Shown here: positions 35,101 through 45,965 of the stretch, piece by piece
Layout of the letters: every line of letters starts with the position of its first letter
Numbering within the stretch: position 1 is the first letter of the stretch
Assembly: GCF_009389715.1 (NCBI RefSeq)
Contig: NW_024067667.1
Location: 566,001 to 630,000 of the forward strand
Direction of reading: 5' to 3'
DNA from: Phoenix dactylifera
Lineage: Eukaryota; Streptophyta; Magnoliopsida; Arecales; Arecaceae
DNA: 64,000 bases
Notes under the pieces: generated by a model
Seen by the model: the letters and a program-made list of their open reading frames with translations, nothing else
What the model was told of the DNA's origin: nothing
Databases searched by the model: none
Position numbers and translations under genes: made by a program

Positions 35101-36341
35101 AAATAATATAGAATGTATAGAGCTGATCATGGGCCAAACCTCGGGCCTAAACTATATTCATTTTTAGTCAGGCTTCGGGCTAAGCGTATTTCAAAATTTA
35201 ATATTCTCTATGCCCAAGCACAACCCATGATTAGCTCTAAGGATGTTTCACCACTTAAAATTAAGAAATACATATATCTTACCTTGAAATTTGTTAGAGC
35301 ATAACATTATATATGGCTTACACAAATGTTGTTGTTTGTGTCCATGTGCCTTGTAGGATGTATTTGTCTAAAGTAACTACACTACCAAGTATAAAATTAT
35401 AACTGCATTTATAGATGTCTATCAATGATACAAGATGGATGGCATATGTTCAAATAATCTACCTTTATGGTACTCTTAAAAGCAAATAGTAGGAGTCAGA
35501 TAAATAAGCTCTCTTTTTTTCTAATAATTAGTTCCTCAAAAAAGATTCTTTTAACTATTCGTAGCTGTATATCTGGTAACCAAATTCCCCATTCCTCGAA
35601 TGTCTAGCTAATAAATACTCCTCACTCGGATATCTTTAATTGGCTTTCCCTAAATAAGCTACAGGGACCAATTTTAAATTTGTCATCAAAAAAATATCTC
35701 ACAATCCTCTCCCTTGTGTGATTAGCACTCCTCTCTTCTATTCAGTGCCCCTCTCTAAAAAATTCTGGGATTATACTCTCTCCAATCCATTAAATCCATA
35801 TCCCCAACTCTCTCCCTAATTTATTTATCTTTTAACACCATAAATTTAAACATTTCCTCTTATAATCATAAAAGGAATCCATTTTCTCTTACAACATGAA
35901 TTTTATTTTAGTTTAGAAATTCAAACACATTAACCTAAATATTACAATGAAATCATGCAAAAACCATCTCAAGTTAGGAGAGAAAAAAAAAACCTTTTTT
36001 AAAAAAAACAATGGAATGATGAACAAAGAAAAAGATGTGCTCTGTTATGTTCTCTTGCATCTTCTTCTTTGCATCTTCTTGATCAAAGATGGAAAGCTTC
36101 CTTATCGTCAGCTCTGTGCACTTTTGGTTCCTCCGAATCTCCAGGCGCCATAGTCCCGGCCGGTACCCATGAGTCTTCTCCGCTCTCCAGTCAGTGGCAT
36201 CGATTTCCCCGCTGTTGGTCGCGATGAAATCAAAGAAACAGGAAAAAATATTAGATTTTTGAAAGAAATTTTATGATCTAACAGGTGGTCTTTGAAATAA
36301 AATCAAGAACAAGACCAAGAATGAAGACAACCTTCAAATAA

Positions 36342-36387
<46 letters not shown>

Positions 36388-36697
36388 AAGGAGGAGATGC
36401 GACTGGCTGCAGGTGATAATCGCCGGTACCGGCAATTCTACCAAGGCCAAGGATGGAATTGGAGACAGGACTCGCCCTCCTACGTCCGTGTTCGAGCAAG
36501 ACACTGCCCTGTTTGGATACAGGGACAGGCCTTCGAGCCTTCTTTTGGCACCGGGCCAAGCCAAGAGGCCAGCCCAATGAACATGAGGCTAGGCCTCACA
36601 TATACTTAGAGTCATCATAATAATATAGGATTTTTTTTTTTGCGTAAATACCCTCTTAAATATCGAATTTTGTATGAATACCTCCTCAAAATTGATA

Positions 36698-36732
<35 letters not shown>

Positions 36733-37560
36733 TTGTAAAATACTTGTTTTGCTATTTTACTTTTTTTATCTTTATTTTTGTATATGCACCCACACCATCT
36801 AATGCCGTTAAAAAATTAATGGTTTTCAAATTAAAATAACTAAAATATTCTTAATAGGTAGACGTGCAAAAAGAAACATTTATAAGACGATCGCGATGGA
36901 GGACAAAAAAGTATTTTTAAAATTTTATTTTATTTTTAATTAAAATAAATATGGTTTTTATTAATAGTGTTGGAAAAATCGTTATATTATGGGTAATTGT
37001 AAAAAAAAAAGTATTTTATAAAGGTACAAAAATAAATATTAATTTGAAGAAGGTATTCATGCAAATTTGAATTTTTAGAAGGGTATTCATGCAAAAAAAA
37101 AATCCTAATAATATTTTAAATTTTTAATAGATCAATCTGATTACCCTTTTTTCGGAATTGAAAAATTAGGAAATTGGTCCACATTTTTGTAAGGGAGTTA
37201 AGCTGTTTCATTATAGTTTAAGGATTGAGGATTAAATATTAAGGATTTAATATATATATATATATAATGTAATTCTCAATCCAAACCTTTATTTCTTGAA
37301 AAAAGATGATTATCCATCAAATAACTTCTCGCTAATCCTCCGTGCAACAAGTCAATAACAAGCTAAAGATCATGATTTCTTCCTTGTATTTGACAACCCT
37401 GACACAAGCTGAGTGCTTCCCCATCGACCTTTCAAAACAGACAGGTTGCACACCCTTAAAAGGCTTAAAATTCTCCACCCACTTGCGACCAGCTTGTCTG
37501 TGCTTGATTAATTTGTTCTTTCGCTGCATGGAATTGGAATTTGAAGAGAAATACTAAGAA
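35100..37560. other. Gene-poor AT-rich DNA with microsatellites
   Basis: No coding region is supported. (ga)n lies at 36345-36382 and (ta)n at 36700-36730. The ORFs at 36278-36577 exist because the GA repeat is translated as an LS repeat. Sequence near 36630-37110 shows an inverted resemblance (aaatatcgaattttgtatgaatacc near the start, ggtattcatgcaaatttgaatttttaga near the end), so about 36640-37110 may be a foldback MITE. Confidence 0.45.
36640..37110. mobile_element. Possible foldback MITE
   Basis: The left end reads tttttttttttgcgtaaatacc and continues with a gaattttgtatgaatacc segment. The right end contains ggtattcatgcaaatttgaatt and ggtattcatgcaaaaaaaaaatcc, so the two ends are roughly reverse complements (ggtattcat.ca against tg.atgaatacc). 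No coding capacity. Flanking taggattttt and aatcctaata are also complementary. The superfamily is unknown. Confidence 0.5.
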
Positions 37561-37985
37561 CTCATTTAGTTCGCAAAAGAAAATATAAAAAAAATGTGGT
37601 TGATCGAAAAATAATGAAATGTCGCTCATTTGGTTGGAGTTTTTGAAGAATAAGATGAAAAGTAGCATTCTCAAAGAAACAAGACTTCTATGTTTTACAG
37701 AAAAAAAAACCTTATAAGGATATGAAAAAACTACTTCCCCACCGATTGAAAATTAAGATTATCTTTTTTCCAAAAATATACCTTTAATCAATCAAAACTC
37801 ATAAATAAGATCTTTTTTTTATTAAGGATATAATAAATATTTCATACAATTTTTTTAGAAAATAGATGCTCAACTAAATATAAACCATTTTGGAATGTAC
37901 TACTTTTGTATGATCAACTAAATATGTCAAAATTATTTTTGCAAGTATCATATTTCCATAAATCAACTTTTTAAAACAAATAATT
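37560..37985. repeat. AT-rich MITE-like repeat, copy 2
   Basis: The 37740-37980 segment matches 21480-21710 in word order (ccaaaaatata/cctt, attaaggatataataa, gatgctcaactaaat against tatcctcaacc, tatgatcaactaaat). This is a second diverged copy of the dispersed AT-rich family. The left part (37565-37720) resembles its ends. Confidence 0.55.
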
Positions 37986-39004
37986 TTACTTTTTTTTCTT
38001 TCTGCCTATCAAAGGAACAAGACAGAAGTAAGCTCCAAAGTTTAGTCCCCTTTTTACCACCTTTTTGATGAAGAGGCAAAGAATAACGAGATCTAGATCT
38101 AAACTTTGTTGGAGGAGCAAAAACAAGGAGGCTGGCCCTTACTTCACGGCAGAAGAATAAATTATTCTGTCTCAATGCAGCACCCGTGGACTTGGGCCTT
38201 TTTACCTGCCTTGGATCCTCTGGGAGTCGAGGTTCATCAAAAGCTCTGAGTATACCTCTTTTTTCTTGTGAATCCGATGATACAATCTCTGTGACTTCAC
38301 GCATCACTACTTTTGCACAGTTCGAGTTCTCGCGAAAAGGGAATGTGCTTTTACTTTTTCTCCTTTGGTCACCAAATTAGACACTGTGAATGAGTAAAAT
38401 TTGATAGTGAAGCTTGCCTTGGAGATTAGAGAGACCATGAAGGTGGTATAACTTTGGATAATTTATTATACATAGAATGGTGAGAGTTGAGTGACTTCTC
38501 CATTGATCCTAAAGAATCTAACCGTTAAGCACATGAGATCACACTTTTGGCTAGTGGTTTCCAGTCAAAATAGACATTCATTCTTTTGTACAAAAATGGA
38601 GAGAAAAAAAGAATGAAAAAAGTAGGTACGTACTCCTTCCCTGGAAGATAAAGGTTTGGTGTTAATCTTTGGTCTACATAGACTTTTTATTATTTTCTCC
38701 CAAAATGGCAGCTAGAATAAGGATTCCTGGATAGAAAACAAAGTGCAATCGATGTTATGACTTGCTTCCCATGCGATCTATCATCTGCAAAACAAGTCAT
38801 ACAAGGAACCAAGGTGGGATTTTTACTAATTTAACATCTACGGAGGACAAAAAATTTAGTGTATTGATGTTTTTTTTTTCTCGGAAGTTCGAGAGTCGTG
38901 GTTGTAAGTAATGGGTATTAATTTCTACAGTAGTATTAAGAAGTTGATTTTTCAAAAGCAAATCCTGTATCCACAAGATATCCAAACTTATTCTCCTAAA
39001 AAAA

Positions 39005-39300
39005 GTGCAAGCCAAAATTAAAGGCTGCATGGAAAGATCTAATACAAACCATAGGAACAACAAGGATAATTTTGGAAGGGGATTCTAAAATTGTGGTCTC
39101 ATGTCCATCATCCCAGACTGTTGGATCTCATCCTCTACTACTACTATTGGATATCTAGAGGCTCGCATCTTCCGTCCTTGCTTTTGAAACAAAGTATTTC
39201 TATAGAGAAGCAAATAATGCAATGGATTGGGTTGCTTCTCATATGGTTGACCACTAGCTCGTGGGCGATTTCTGTGAGTCCAGCTCTCCCTATTCTCTAA
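39005..39300 (+). pseudogene. LINE RNase H domain fragment
   Basis: The plus strand encodes AAWKDLIQTIGTTRIILEGDSKIVV, cut here by a frameshift, then FYREANNAMDWVASHMV after an internal stop. The EGDSK motif and the (Y)REAN..MDWVAS motif are the second half of the RNase H-like domain at the end of plant L1-type LINE ORF2 or related RVT_3 proteins. Stops and a frameshift show that it is dead. Confidence 0.65.
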
Positions 39301-40014
39301 CATTTTCAGGATACTTATTGCTCAGATTCGGGTGGTTGTATATATACTAGGACTGGTTAAGAACTGCTTAATTTCTTTTGATTCAATAGTAGTTTTTTTT
39401 ACAATGTTCCAAGAATACATGAAAGTGTAGGGATAGAGAGCTGGTGGCAAGTGCATTTTCTCGAGCTCATGGCAACAATCGCTTTATCATTACTTTTTCT
39501 GTTTTGTTTTAGTTCTCTCTTTCTGCAAAATTCTAAATTCATCAATTAACAAGTAAACTTGTTGTCACAATAATTCGATAGAGCTTGGAAACCCTCCTTC
39601 TGGACATAATTTCCATCTTGATCTAGGTATAGTTCTGATTTTTATTGCTATGAAGTAGCTACCAATGTACAAAAGTTTGACCTTAATTATAATGATCAGC
39701 TGACTGATATAAGCTGATATCTTCTAATATAAACCAATGATACATTGCTATATGTCCATTTTTTATTTTTATAATGTCCTCCTTTGTATTTTTATGTAGT
39801 TAATATTAGAATTACTATCTAAACTATTAATAGGATCATTATTCTTAATTCTACTATAGGCATATTATCAATATGTTGGCCAAATGTACCTCACATGAGA
39901 TAAACAAAATCTCTCTATTCATCTCCTTGTTTCCCTGCTATAGGGATGCATCATGCATTAGATGTGCAACATACAAAAGCTTGCTTCTAAGAAAAGGTTA
40001 TTTAACCTCTAAAC

Positions 40015-40405
40015 TGTGAAGATCCATGCGGGCGTATGTTTAGTCCACATCGGTTACTCGTTGAGAAGATCTTGAGTACTTATACAGCGCCAAGGAGTCC
40101 AAAAAATACTTTTCGACTAGCTATTTTGGGTAAAATCCTGAGTTATTACAAATGGTATCAAAGCGAACTTAGCCCACGGTTTATATGGACTAAGAGACAC
40201 TATAGCACTAACATGGACCGATCGTAGTGCTTCTAATTAAATTTGAATAGATTTGAAACCTTAATCTGACAAGAATGTCGGATCTTGAACGGAGAAAGTA
40301 TGTGAGGATCCGTACGGGCATATATTTAGTCCCATATCGATTATTTGCCGAGAAGATCTTGGGTATTTCTATAGGACTAAGGAGCCCAGGTCTTGGGTTG
40401 TTATA
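40015..40405 (+). mobile_element. Decayed TRIM, family A
   Basis: LTR1 is 40015-40150 (tgtgaagatcc to attaca). It is followed by tggtatcaaagc (40153-40164), a one-base variant of the primer site. LTR2 starts tgtgaggatcc at 40301 and ends near gttgttata at 40405. LTR2 lacks the about 33 bp that hold the ctagctattttggg part. No target-site duplication is recognisable. Compared with the 11.1-kb copy it has many C-to-T and G-to-A changes, as expected from decay of methylated repeats. Confidence 0.8.
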
Positions 40406-41180
40406 AAAATAATGTAGTGTTATTCTGATACACAAATGATCCACCCTTTTTTTACCCCTTTCTACTGCAAAATCAAAACCAGATACAAGTGGGTAATTCT
40501 CTCCACCCGCATATTTTGTTGTGCAATTCAACCTTTCTTTCCATGGCTTCCAGCTCTGGAACCTCTTCAGAGTTAACTTGTCCCCAGTTGCAAGGAATCC
40601 AAAGCTCTTGTTGTCCTATTATCAACCGCATACAAGTATACGTATACTAAACTAATCTCATCATGCACGTGATATACCCTTGGAAAACTCGGGAACAATC
40701 CCTACAGAGTTATATCCTCCACAAAGCGCCCGAACTTTTATTATGTATATACTTGAAAGCAAAGAATAAAGGAAAAGCTCCCGCACTTTAAGCATTACTC
40801 TATACCAAATCCGATCAAGATCCGCAACTTGGAATAACGATGATAGCTAGCTCCAAGACCTTAAGTATTATTCCAGTCCTGCACCTCTACTCGCCCTTGA
40901 TCTTTTCTTTTATTCCATTGGAATATCTCAAAAGCCTGGCTACTTTTGGCTCGACACCCTCCCCACCGTATATATCCACCGACTCTCTCAAACCACAAAG
41001 AAAACAAATGAAACATGGTAGAAAGCTCAAGAAACTTTATCAAAGTATATCAAAAATAACAATGTGACATCTCTAGAGAATGAGCCTATAATTCTACAAA
41101 CTCCAAAGCAGTAGCATGACCAATAGAAACAAGCCATATATGCACGTGATGTGAAAGAGCAATATAGCTTGCATGGCTTG
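40406..41180. other. Intergenic, no gene seen
   Basis: Short ORFs only, none with a recognisable domain. Nothing repetitive was noticed. Confidence 0.45.
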
Positions 41181-41189
41181 CAACCACTC

Positions 41190-41480
41190 TTCCTAGCTAA
41201 TTAAAATGGGTGTTTGAACCCACGGTAATTGTGTATTGAGGGAGCCTCTACCACAGTGATTGACTGGATACGGAAAGTGGATAGGTATGATGATGGTCAT
41301 TCGATGATTCAGAAAATTCGCAGATTGGTTCAGAAGATGTTCGCTGTCCAGATTGATCATGTATTTTGTGATGTGAACAGAGCTGCGGACTGGGTAGCCT
41401 CATTTGGACAAATTTAGGGGGTGTTCCTCGTGTGTTACTTTGTTTACTTTTCTCTAATTTGGCAGGATATACTCAAACTT
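41190..41480 (+). pseudogene. LINE RNase H C-terminal fragment
   Basis: The plus strand reads VIDWIRKVDRYDDGHSMIQ and then HVFCDVNRAADWVASFGQI and stops at 41417. NRAADWVASF is the closing motif of the plant LINE RNase H-like domain. The fragment ends about 150 bp upstream of the aspartic protease promoter. A stop in the upstream part and lack of any RT domain show it is a relic. Confidence 0.65.
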
Positions 41481-41569
41481 GATCTGTTGGAATTGAAATG
41501 CCCACCGTAGTCCCATGCCACTCGCCCGGTCCATCAGACAAACTAGTATGGGTTACAGTCTGTTCGTCA

Positions 41570-41727
41570 ACACTCACCCATTACCCATCTCTCTCTCTCT
41601 CTCTCTCCATCTTCAGATTCCCTCCTCCTCTCTATATAAACCCCCTCAATACCTGCACCTCCACTCCGTCTCCCACCACCCAACCCATATTCTCTCTGTT
41701 TCCTCTCATCATTTCTTCCTCATTGCC
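41570..41727 (+). promoter_or_regulatory. Core promoter and leader of the aspartic protease gene
   Basis: A good TATA box, tatataaa at 41633-41640, follows a (ct)n run at 41589-41606. The start codon at 41728 lies 88 bp past it, so a transcription start near 41665-41675 and a leader of about 55-60 nt are expected. The context gccATGGct is a strong plant start. This excludes the in-frame ATG at 41515, which lies upstream of the TATA box. Confidence 0.75.
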
Positions 41728-43065
41728 ATGGCTGGCCCACACCCACTGCTAGTACTGCTACTAATAGTAGCAGCAGCCGTGGAATCCGGTCGCGCCACCG
41801 CCACCCCGGCAGGTTGCGCCGCCCCGGCGGACAGCAGCTCCACCCTGCGCGTCCTCCACGCCTTCGGCCCCTGCTCCCCCTTCCACTCCACCTCCGCCTC
41901 CTGGGAAGACACTGTCCTCGACCTCCTCTCAAGCGACGACTCCCGCCTCCTCTACCTCACTTCCCTCAAGACCGCCCGCCGCTCGTTCGTCCCCATCGCC
42001 CCCGGCCGTCAGCTCCTCCAGACACCCACCTACGTCGTCCGCGCCCGCCTCGGCTCCCCTCCCCAGCCCCTCCTCCTCGCCCTCGACACCAGCAGCGACG
42101 TCGCCTGGCTCCCCTGCTCCGGTTGCTCCGGCTGCCCCTCTTCCTCCGCCGCCCCGCCTTTTGATACCTCTCGCTCCACCACCTACCGCCCCGTCCGCTG
42201 CGGCGCTCCGCCGTGCTCGCAGGTCCCCAACCCGTCCTGCCCCGCCGGCGCCACCGCCTGCGGCTTCAACCTCACCTACGGCTCCTCCTCCCTCCTCGCC
42301 GGACTCGCCCAGGACTCACTTTCCCTCGCTTCCGACGTCGTCCCCGGCTACACCTTTGGCTGCATCCAGAAGGCCGCCGGCCCCTCCGTGCCCCCGCACG
42401 GCCTCCTCGGCCTCGGCCGCGGCCCCCTCTCCTTCCTCTCTCAAACCAAGAGCCTCTACGCCTCCACCTTCTCCTACTGCCTCCCCAGCTTCAAGTCCCT
42501 CAACTTCTCCGGCACTCTCCGCCTCGGCCCCGCCGGCCAGCCCAAGACTATCAAAACCACTCAACTCCGCTCCAGCCCTCGCCGCTCTTCCCTCTACTTC
42601 GTCGACCTGGTCGGTATCCGCGTCGGCCGCAAGGTGGTCGACATCCCACCGGCGGCGATCGCCTTCGACGCGGCCACCGGCGCGGGGACCATCTTCGACT
42701 CGGGCACCATGTTCACCCGCCTGGTGGCGCCGGCGTACGCGGCGCTGCGGGACGAGTTCCGGCGCCAGGTGCGGGGCGCCGGCAACGCGACGTCGCTCGG
42801 CGGCTTCGACACGTGCTACCAAGGATCCATCGCCGCCCCGGCGATAACGTTTATGTTCGCCGGGATGAACATGACGCTGCCGGCGGACAATTACTTGATT
42901 CATAGCACAGCGGGTTCATTGACCTGCTTGGCGATGGCAGCCGCGCCGGACAACGTGAACTCGGTGCTCAACGTGATCGCCAGCATGCAGCAGATGAACC
43001 ACCGGGTGCTCTTCGACGCGGCCAGCGGCAGGCTGGGTGTCGCCCGTGAGCTCTGTACCGTTTAA
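41728..43065 (+). CDS. AED3: AED3-like A1 family aspartic protease, 445 aa, intronless
   Basis: This is a secreted pepsin-like protease of the plant atypical/nucellin-like group, closest in my reading to AED3 (apoplastic, linked to systemic immunity) and CND41. A signal peptide covers about residues 1-23 (LLVLLLIVAAAVESGRA). A propeptide follows to about residue 90, and the first catalytic site is DTSSDVAW (Asp120). Six or more cysteines cluster at 130-171 (CSGCSGC, then C-CSQ, C), as in this subclass. The flap-like region follows, with FGCIQKAAG and GLLGLGRGPLSF. The second catalytic site is FDSGTMFTRL (Asp324), and LTCLAMAAAP and a LGVARELC end close the protein. Several NXT/S sites are present (NLT, NFS, NAT, NMT). 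The start at 41728 is chosen over 41515 because of the TATA box at 41633. Coding DNA is strongly GC3-rich, so the opposite and shifted frames are open as shadows. Confidence 0.93.
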   Translation: MAGPHPLLVLLLIVAAAVESGRATATPAGCAAPADSSSTLRVLHAFGPCSPFHSTSASWEDTVLDLLSSDDSRLLYLTSLKTARRSFVPIAPGRQLLQTPTYVVRARLGSPPQPLLLALDTSSDVAWLPCSGCSGCPSSSAAPPFDTSRSTTYRPVRCGAPPCSQVPNPSCPAGATACGFNLTYGSSSLLAGLAQDSLSLASDVVPGYTFGCIQKAAGPSVPPHGLLGLGRGPLSFLSQTKSLYASTFSYCLPSFKSLNFSGTLRLGPAGQPKTIKTTQLRSSPRRSSLYFVDLVGIRVGRKVVDIPPAAIAFDAATGAGTIFDSGTMFTRLVAPAYAALRDEFRRQVRGAGNATSLGGFDTCYQGSIAAPAITFMFAGMNMTLPADNYLIHSTAGSLTCLAMAAAPDNVNSVLNVIASMQQMNHRVLFDAASGRLGVARELCTV

Positions 43066-44634
43066 AAAATATTGGGTTGGATGGATTAATTCCTTCTGGG
43101 AATGTGATTTGGTTTCAAATTTTTCACTACTACTGTTGGCCGCTACTACTCTTCTTCTAGTTTAGCGTAGCATGGTGTGGTTGTGGAATCCGCCTTGCCT
43201 GAAGGCAGGGCTGCTACTGTATCAGCACGTCAAAGGTGCCGTCTTTTTTCTCCTTCAGCTGGTTTCATGTGTTTGTCTTTTGGGAGGCAGGAGCGGGTCA
43301 GTCAAGGAAACGATTCCATGGCTTGTGAGAATCACCAGTTACCGTTTCTCTGCTAACTGTTGGTTTCGCTGGGATTTGTGTTATTAATATTTTTTTCTTT
43401 CGTTTGTGACTGATGGATGAGCTGTATGCCTGCCCGACAGAGCGAGGACAGGGGTCACGGGTATGAAACTGATGCTGAAAGGTTGTGGTTCCTGGGTCCA
43501 TGTCCTAGCCTTTCGCACCGCCTGAGGACTGCCCCAACCTCACCACCTCTCTCTCTCTCTCTCTCTCTCGCTCGCTCCCTCCAGCTCCCGCTCCACGGCT
43601 TCCTTCTGCCGGTTTCTCGTCTCTAGCTCGCCGCCTCCTCTCCCCTATTAACTCGCACCATGCTGAGACCTCCCCATTCGACCATCTCGCAAGCTCTCTT
43701 CCCCTCTCGTTTGTGAGCTACTGATCTCAAACCATGTCCCATCCGTGTTCTCACCCTCACCTCCTCGCCTGCATCTTCCTTCATTTCTCTTTCCCTCTGC
43801 ATCTCTCTCTTTTGCTAGTTCTTCTTCCCCATCCGTGTGTGGGTGTGTGTAAGGGTGAACGGGGGTTTTACCCACTCCCCCCCCCCCTCCCCTTTTTTAT
43901 TTTTGTAAAAAAAAAAAAAAAAAAAAAGGCATTTATATTGCTCTCCCATGAGTACAATATGATACAAAGAACTTGGTACGTCCGCAAGAGTCGTTCATGT
44001 AAACCCTTTTGCATGCCGGATAATAAAAAAGACGATCCAGTCTGCCGCTCTGTTCGTCTTCCGATAGTGGATGACTGTCGTCAAACTGATCCGCCCCCCG
44101 TAACCGGTGAATAACTGTAGCAGAGTTTTCCTCAAGTTATATCCTGTCTGCCTCGAGAATCCTCATCGCATAAGAAATACCCTCCCAAGCAGCCTGGGGC
44201 TCTACCTTAGTGACGGTCGGGTCGGTAGTGCACTGCCCACCGGCTGCAATGAATCTACAATAGTGATTCCTAATCACAAAGCCCACTCACTTTTCCTCTA
44301 GTAACCTCTCTTTTCTCTCTGAGCTAGCCCTACAGCTTGTGATGGGAACAAGATGAGGTTACCTACGACGATAGGTAGTTCAGAAATTAAGATTTTTTAA
44401 AATTTTAAAAATTATGTTAAAATATTAGTATACTATTGATTTGGATTACTAGGTTCAAAGAATTCTAGTGAGGTTATTGGTTACCAAATTATTGATATCT
44501 ACAAAATAAATGACCTAATGTGAAATTTCTTCTAAGATATATTTAAAAATTATAGCTTATATTGCTTGATAAAATTGTTTTTATGATTTTTGCTTCCATT
44601 TCATTAAATTATTAAGAATGTTATTTTTTATTTT

Positions 44635-44698
<64 letters not shown>

Positions 44699-44740
44699 GT
44701 ACATCGGTGGCTCACACCTGACGAGTGTGAAGACGACCAA
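43066..44740. other. Protease 3' region and intergenic DNA with homopolymers
   Basis: The first few hundred bases are likely 3' UTR. A (ct)n run lies at 43544-43569, a C run at about 43879-43888, an A run (about 22) at 43906-43927 and a long (ta)n run at 44640-44694. ORFs at 43417-43626 and 43734-44114 show no recognisable domain. From about 44000 the sequence has LINE-like wording on the minus strand, leading into the next entry. Confidence 0.45.
44638..44694. repeat. (TA)n microsatellite, about 27 units
   Basis: A nearly pure TA run ends shortly before the 3' end of the LINE remnant read on the minus strand. Its length is likely variable. Confidence 0.9.
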
Positions 44741-44744
44741 CAAA

Positions 44745-45965
44745 GTCAGAAAATAAAATGCTGCGCAAAGGCATAGGTACTGCCCCGTGGTCTATCCAGA
44801 AAAGCCTTCTGAGTGATAAGCCGCGAAGAAAGCAACCCAATCTGCAGCGCCGTTCGCTTTCCAATATACATGCGTGGCCTAGTATAAGTCAGCCTCCCCC
44901 AATGCCCTGCGAATATCATGGAGTAGTGGCCGGTCCTCAACTGAGCACCCCTCTCTTCGGATCCACTCAATTACCATGGTCGACTACCCCTCAAAAAGGA
45001 TGCGATCCACACCTAGTACCCGCCTCGCACAGAAGACACTCTCCCAGGCCGTCCGAAGCTCAGCGGTCACCACTGACGAGTCCAAAATCCTTCGCCCACC
45101 TGCGGCCACAAGTCTGGCATCGTGATCCCTAATAATAAATTCCACACCTCCGTAGTTCCCGTCCGCTATTACGCTGCCATCGAAGTTCACCTTGAAAAAG
45201 CTAGGGGGTGGGGGCACCCAGGATACCAATATCGTCCTGGACGCTGCAAGAGCAAAATGGGGGCCCCAGATGTCCCTGACCAACCCAGTAGGTGAAGCCT
45301 CAATAGTATCGGTGATCTTCGCTGCATGCCGTAGAGCTTGGTCCGCCATCACCCTCGGATGGGGGCTATCGCCGTCGAAAATCCATGTATTCCTCTCCAG
45401 CCAACAATGATAAGCTAGGTAGGCATCACGAGTCTCCCTCTCCTCCCATACAGACTCTCGAACCGAGGCCTCCAAATGTCATAGGAACTCCTCAATGGAT
45501 GCCCACAGCTGCCTCTGGTCAGGCTGAGCTGAAGCACATCTCCATATCTGATTGGCTCTTGGGCACCCAAAAAGAACATGGTAGATGGTCTCTTCCGTCG
45601 CTTGACAAGCTCCACATCCGGTAAGCTCCACTAGTAGGTAAACACCCCCAAGCTACCTTCCATAGGAACAAGGGCACTCGGGGGTAAATGTGCATCCTCC
45701 AAATCCAGCCGCAGTCCATCTGTCGCACCGAGGGCCCTCTGCCTATCCACGAGAGGTCCCGAGCACTCACAGTCATCCTCCTTGTCTTGCTCCACACCCT
45801 CCTATCCACTGTCTCCTCCTTTGGGATCGGCCAAGCGAGGACACGCTTAGCAAGGTGCTCTCCGAATACCTGCCGAACAAGGCTTTCGTCCCACCTCCGC
45901 TCCGTCTGGGCAAATAAGGCACACACTCTGCATCCTTCCAACCAGCCATGGTCAATCTCGGTGGG
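44745..45965 (-). pseudogene. Decayed LINE ORF2 3' part: zf-RVT and RNase H domains
   Basis: On the minus strand (45941 downwards) the reading has RVWSKTRRMTVSARDL, then WIWRMHIYPRVPLFLWKVAWGCLPTS. This is the zinc-binding zf-RVT domain (W..iWk...P.kv..FlWr...g.LpT) that follows the reverse transcriptase in plant LINEs. A frameshift leads to HCWLERNTWIFDG and then to the RNase H-like domain (FFKVNFDGSVIADGNYGG, FIIRDHDARLVAAGG, VVTAELRTAWESV). The final REANRAADWVAS-type end is recognisable only in part near 44800. Several frameshifts show it is inactive. It is the best preserved of the four LINE remnants here. Confidence 0.75.

Noticed and set aside
36340-36385. GA repeat with LSLSLS ORFs
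   Set aside because: Simple microsatellite, not a gene or CRISPR-like array.
41515-41727. 71-residue N-terminal extension of the aspartic protease
   Set aside because: It begins upstream of the TATA box at 41633, translates a CT repeat and lacks a signal peptide. The start at 41728 gives a normal signal peptide.
42161-42905. Pro/Arg-rich ORFs in other frames of the protease gene
   Set aside because: GC3-rich shadow frames with no domain.
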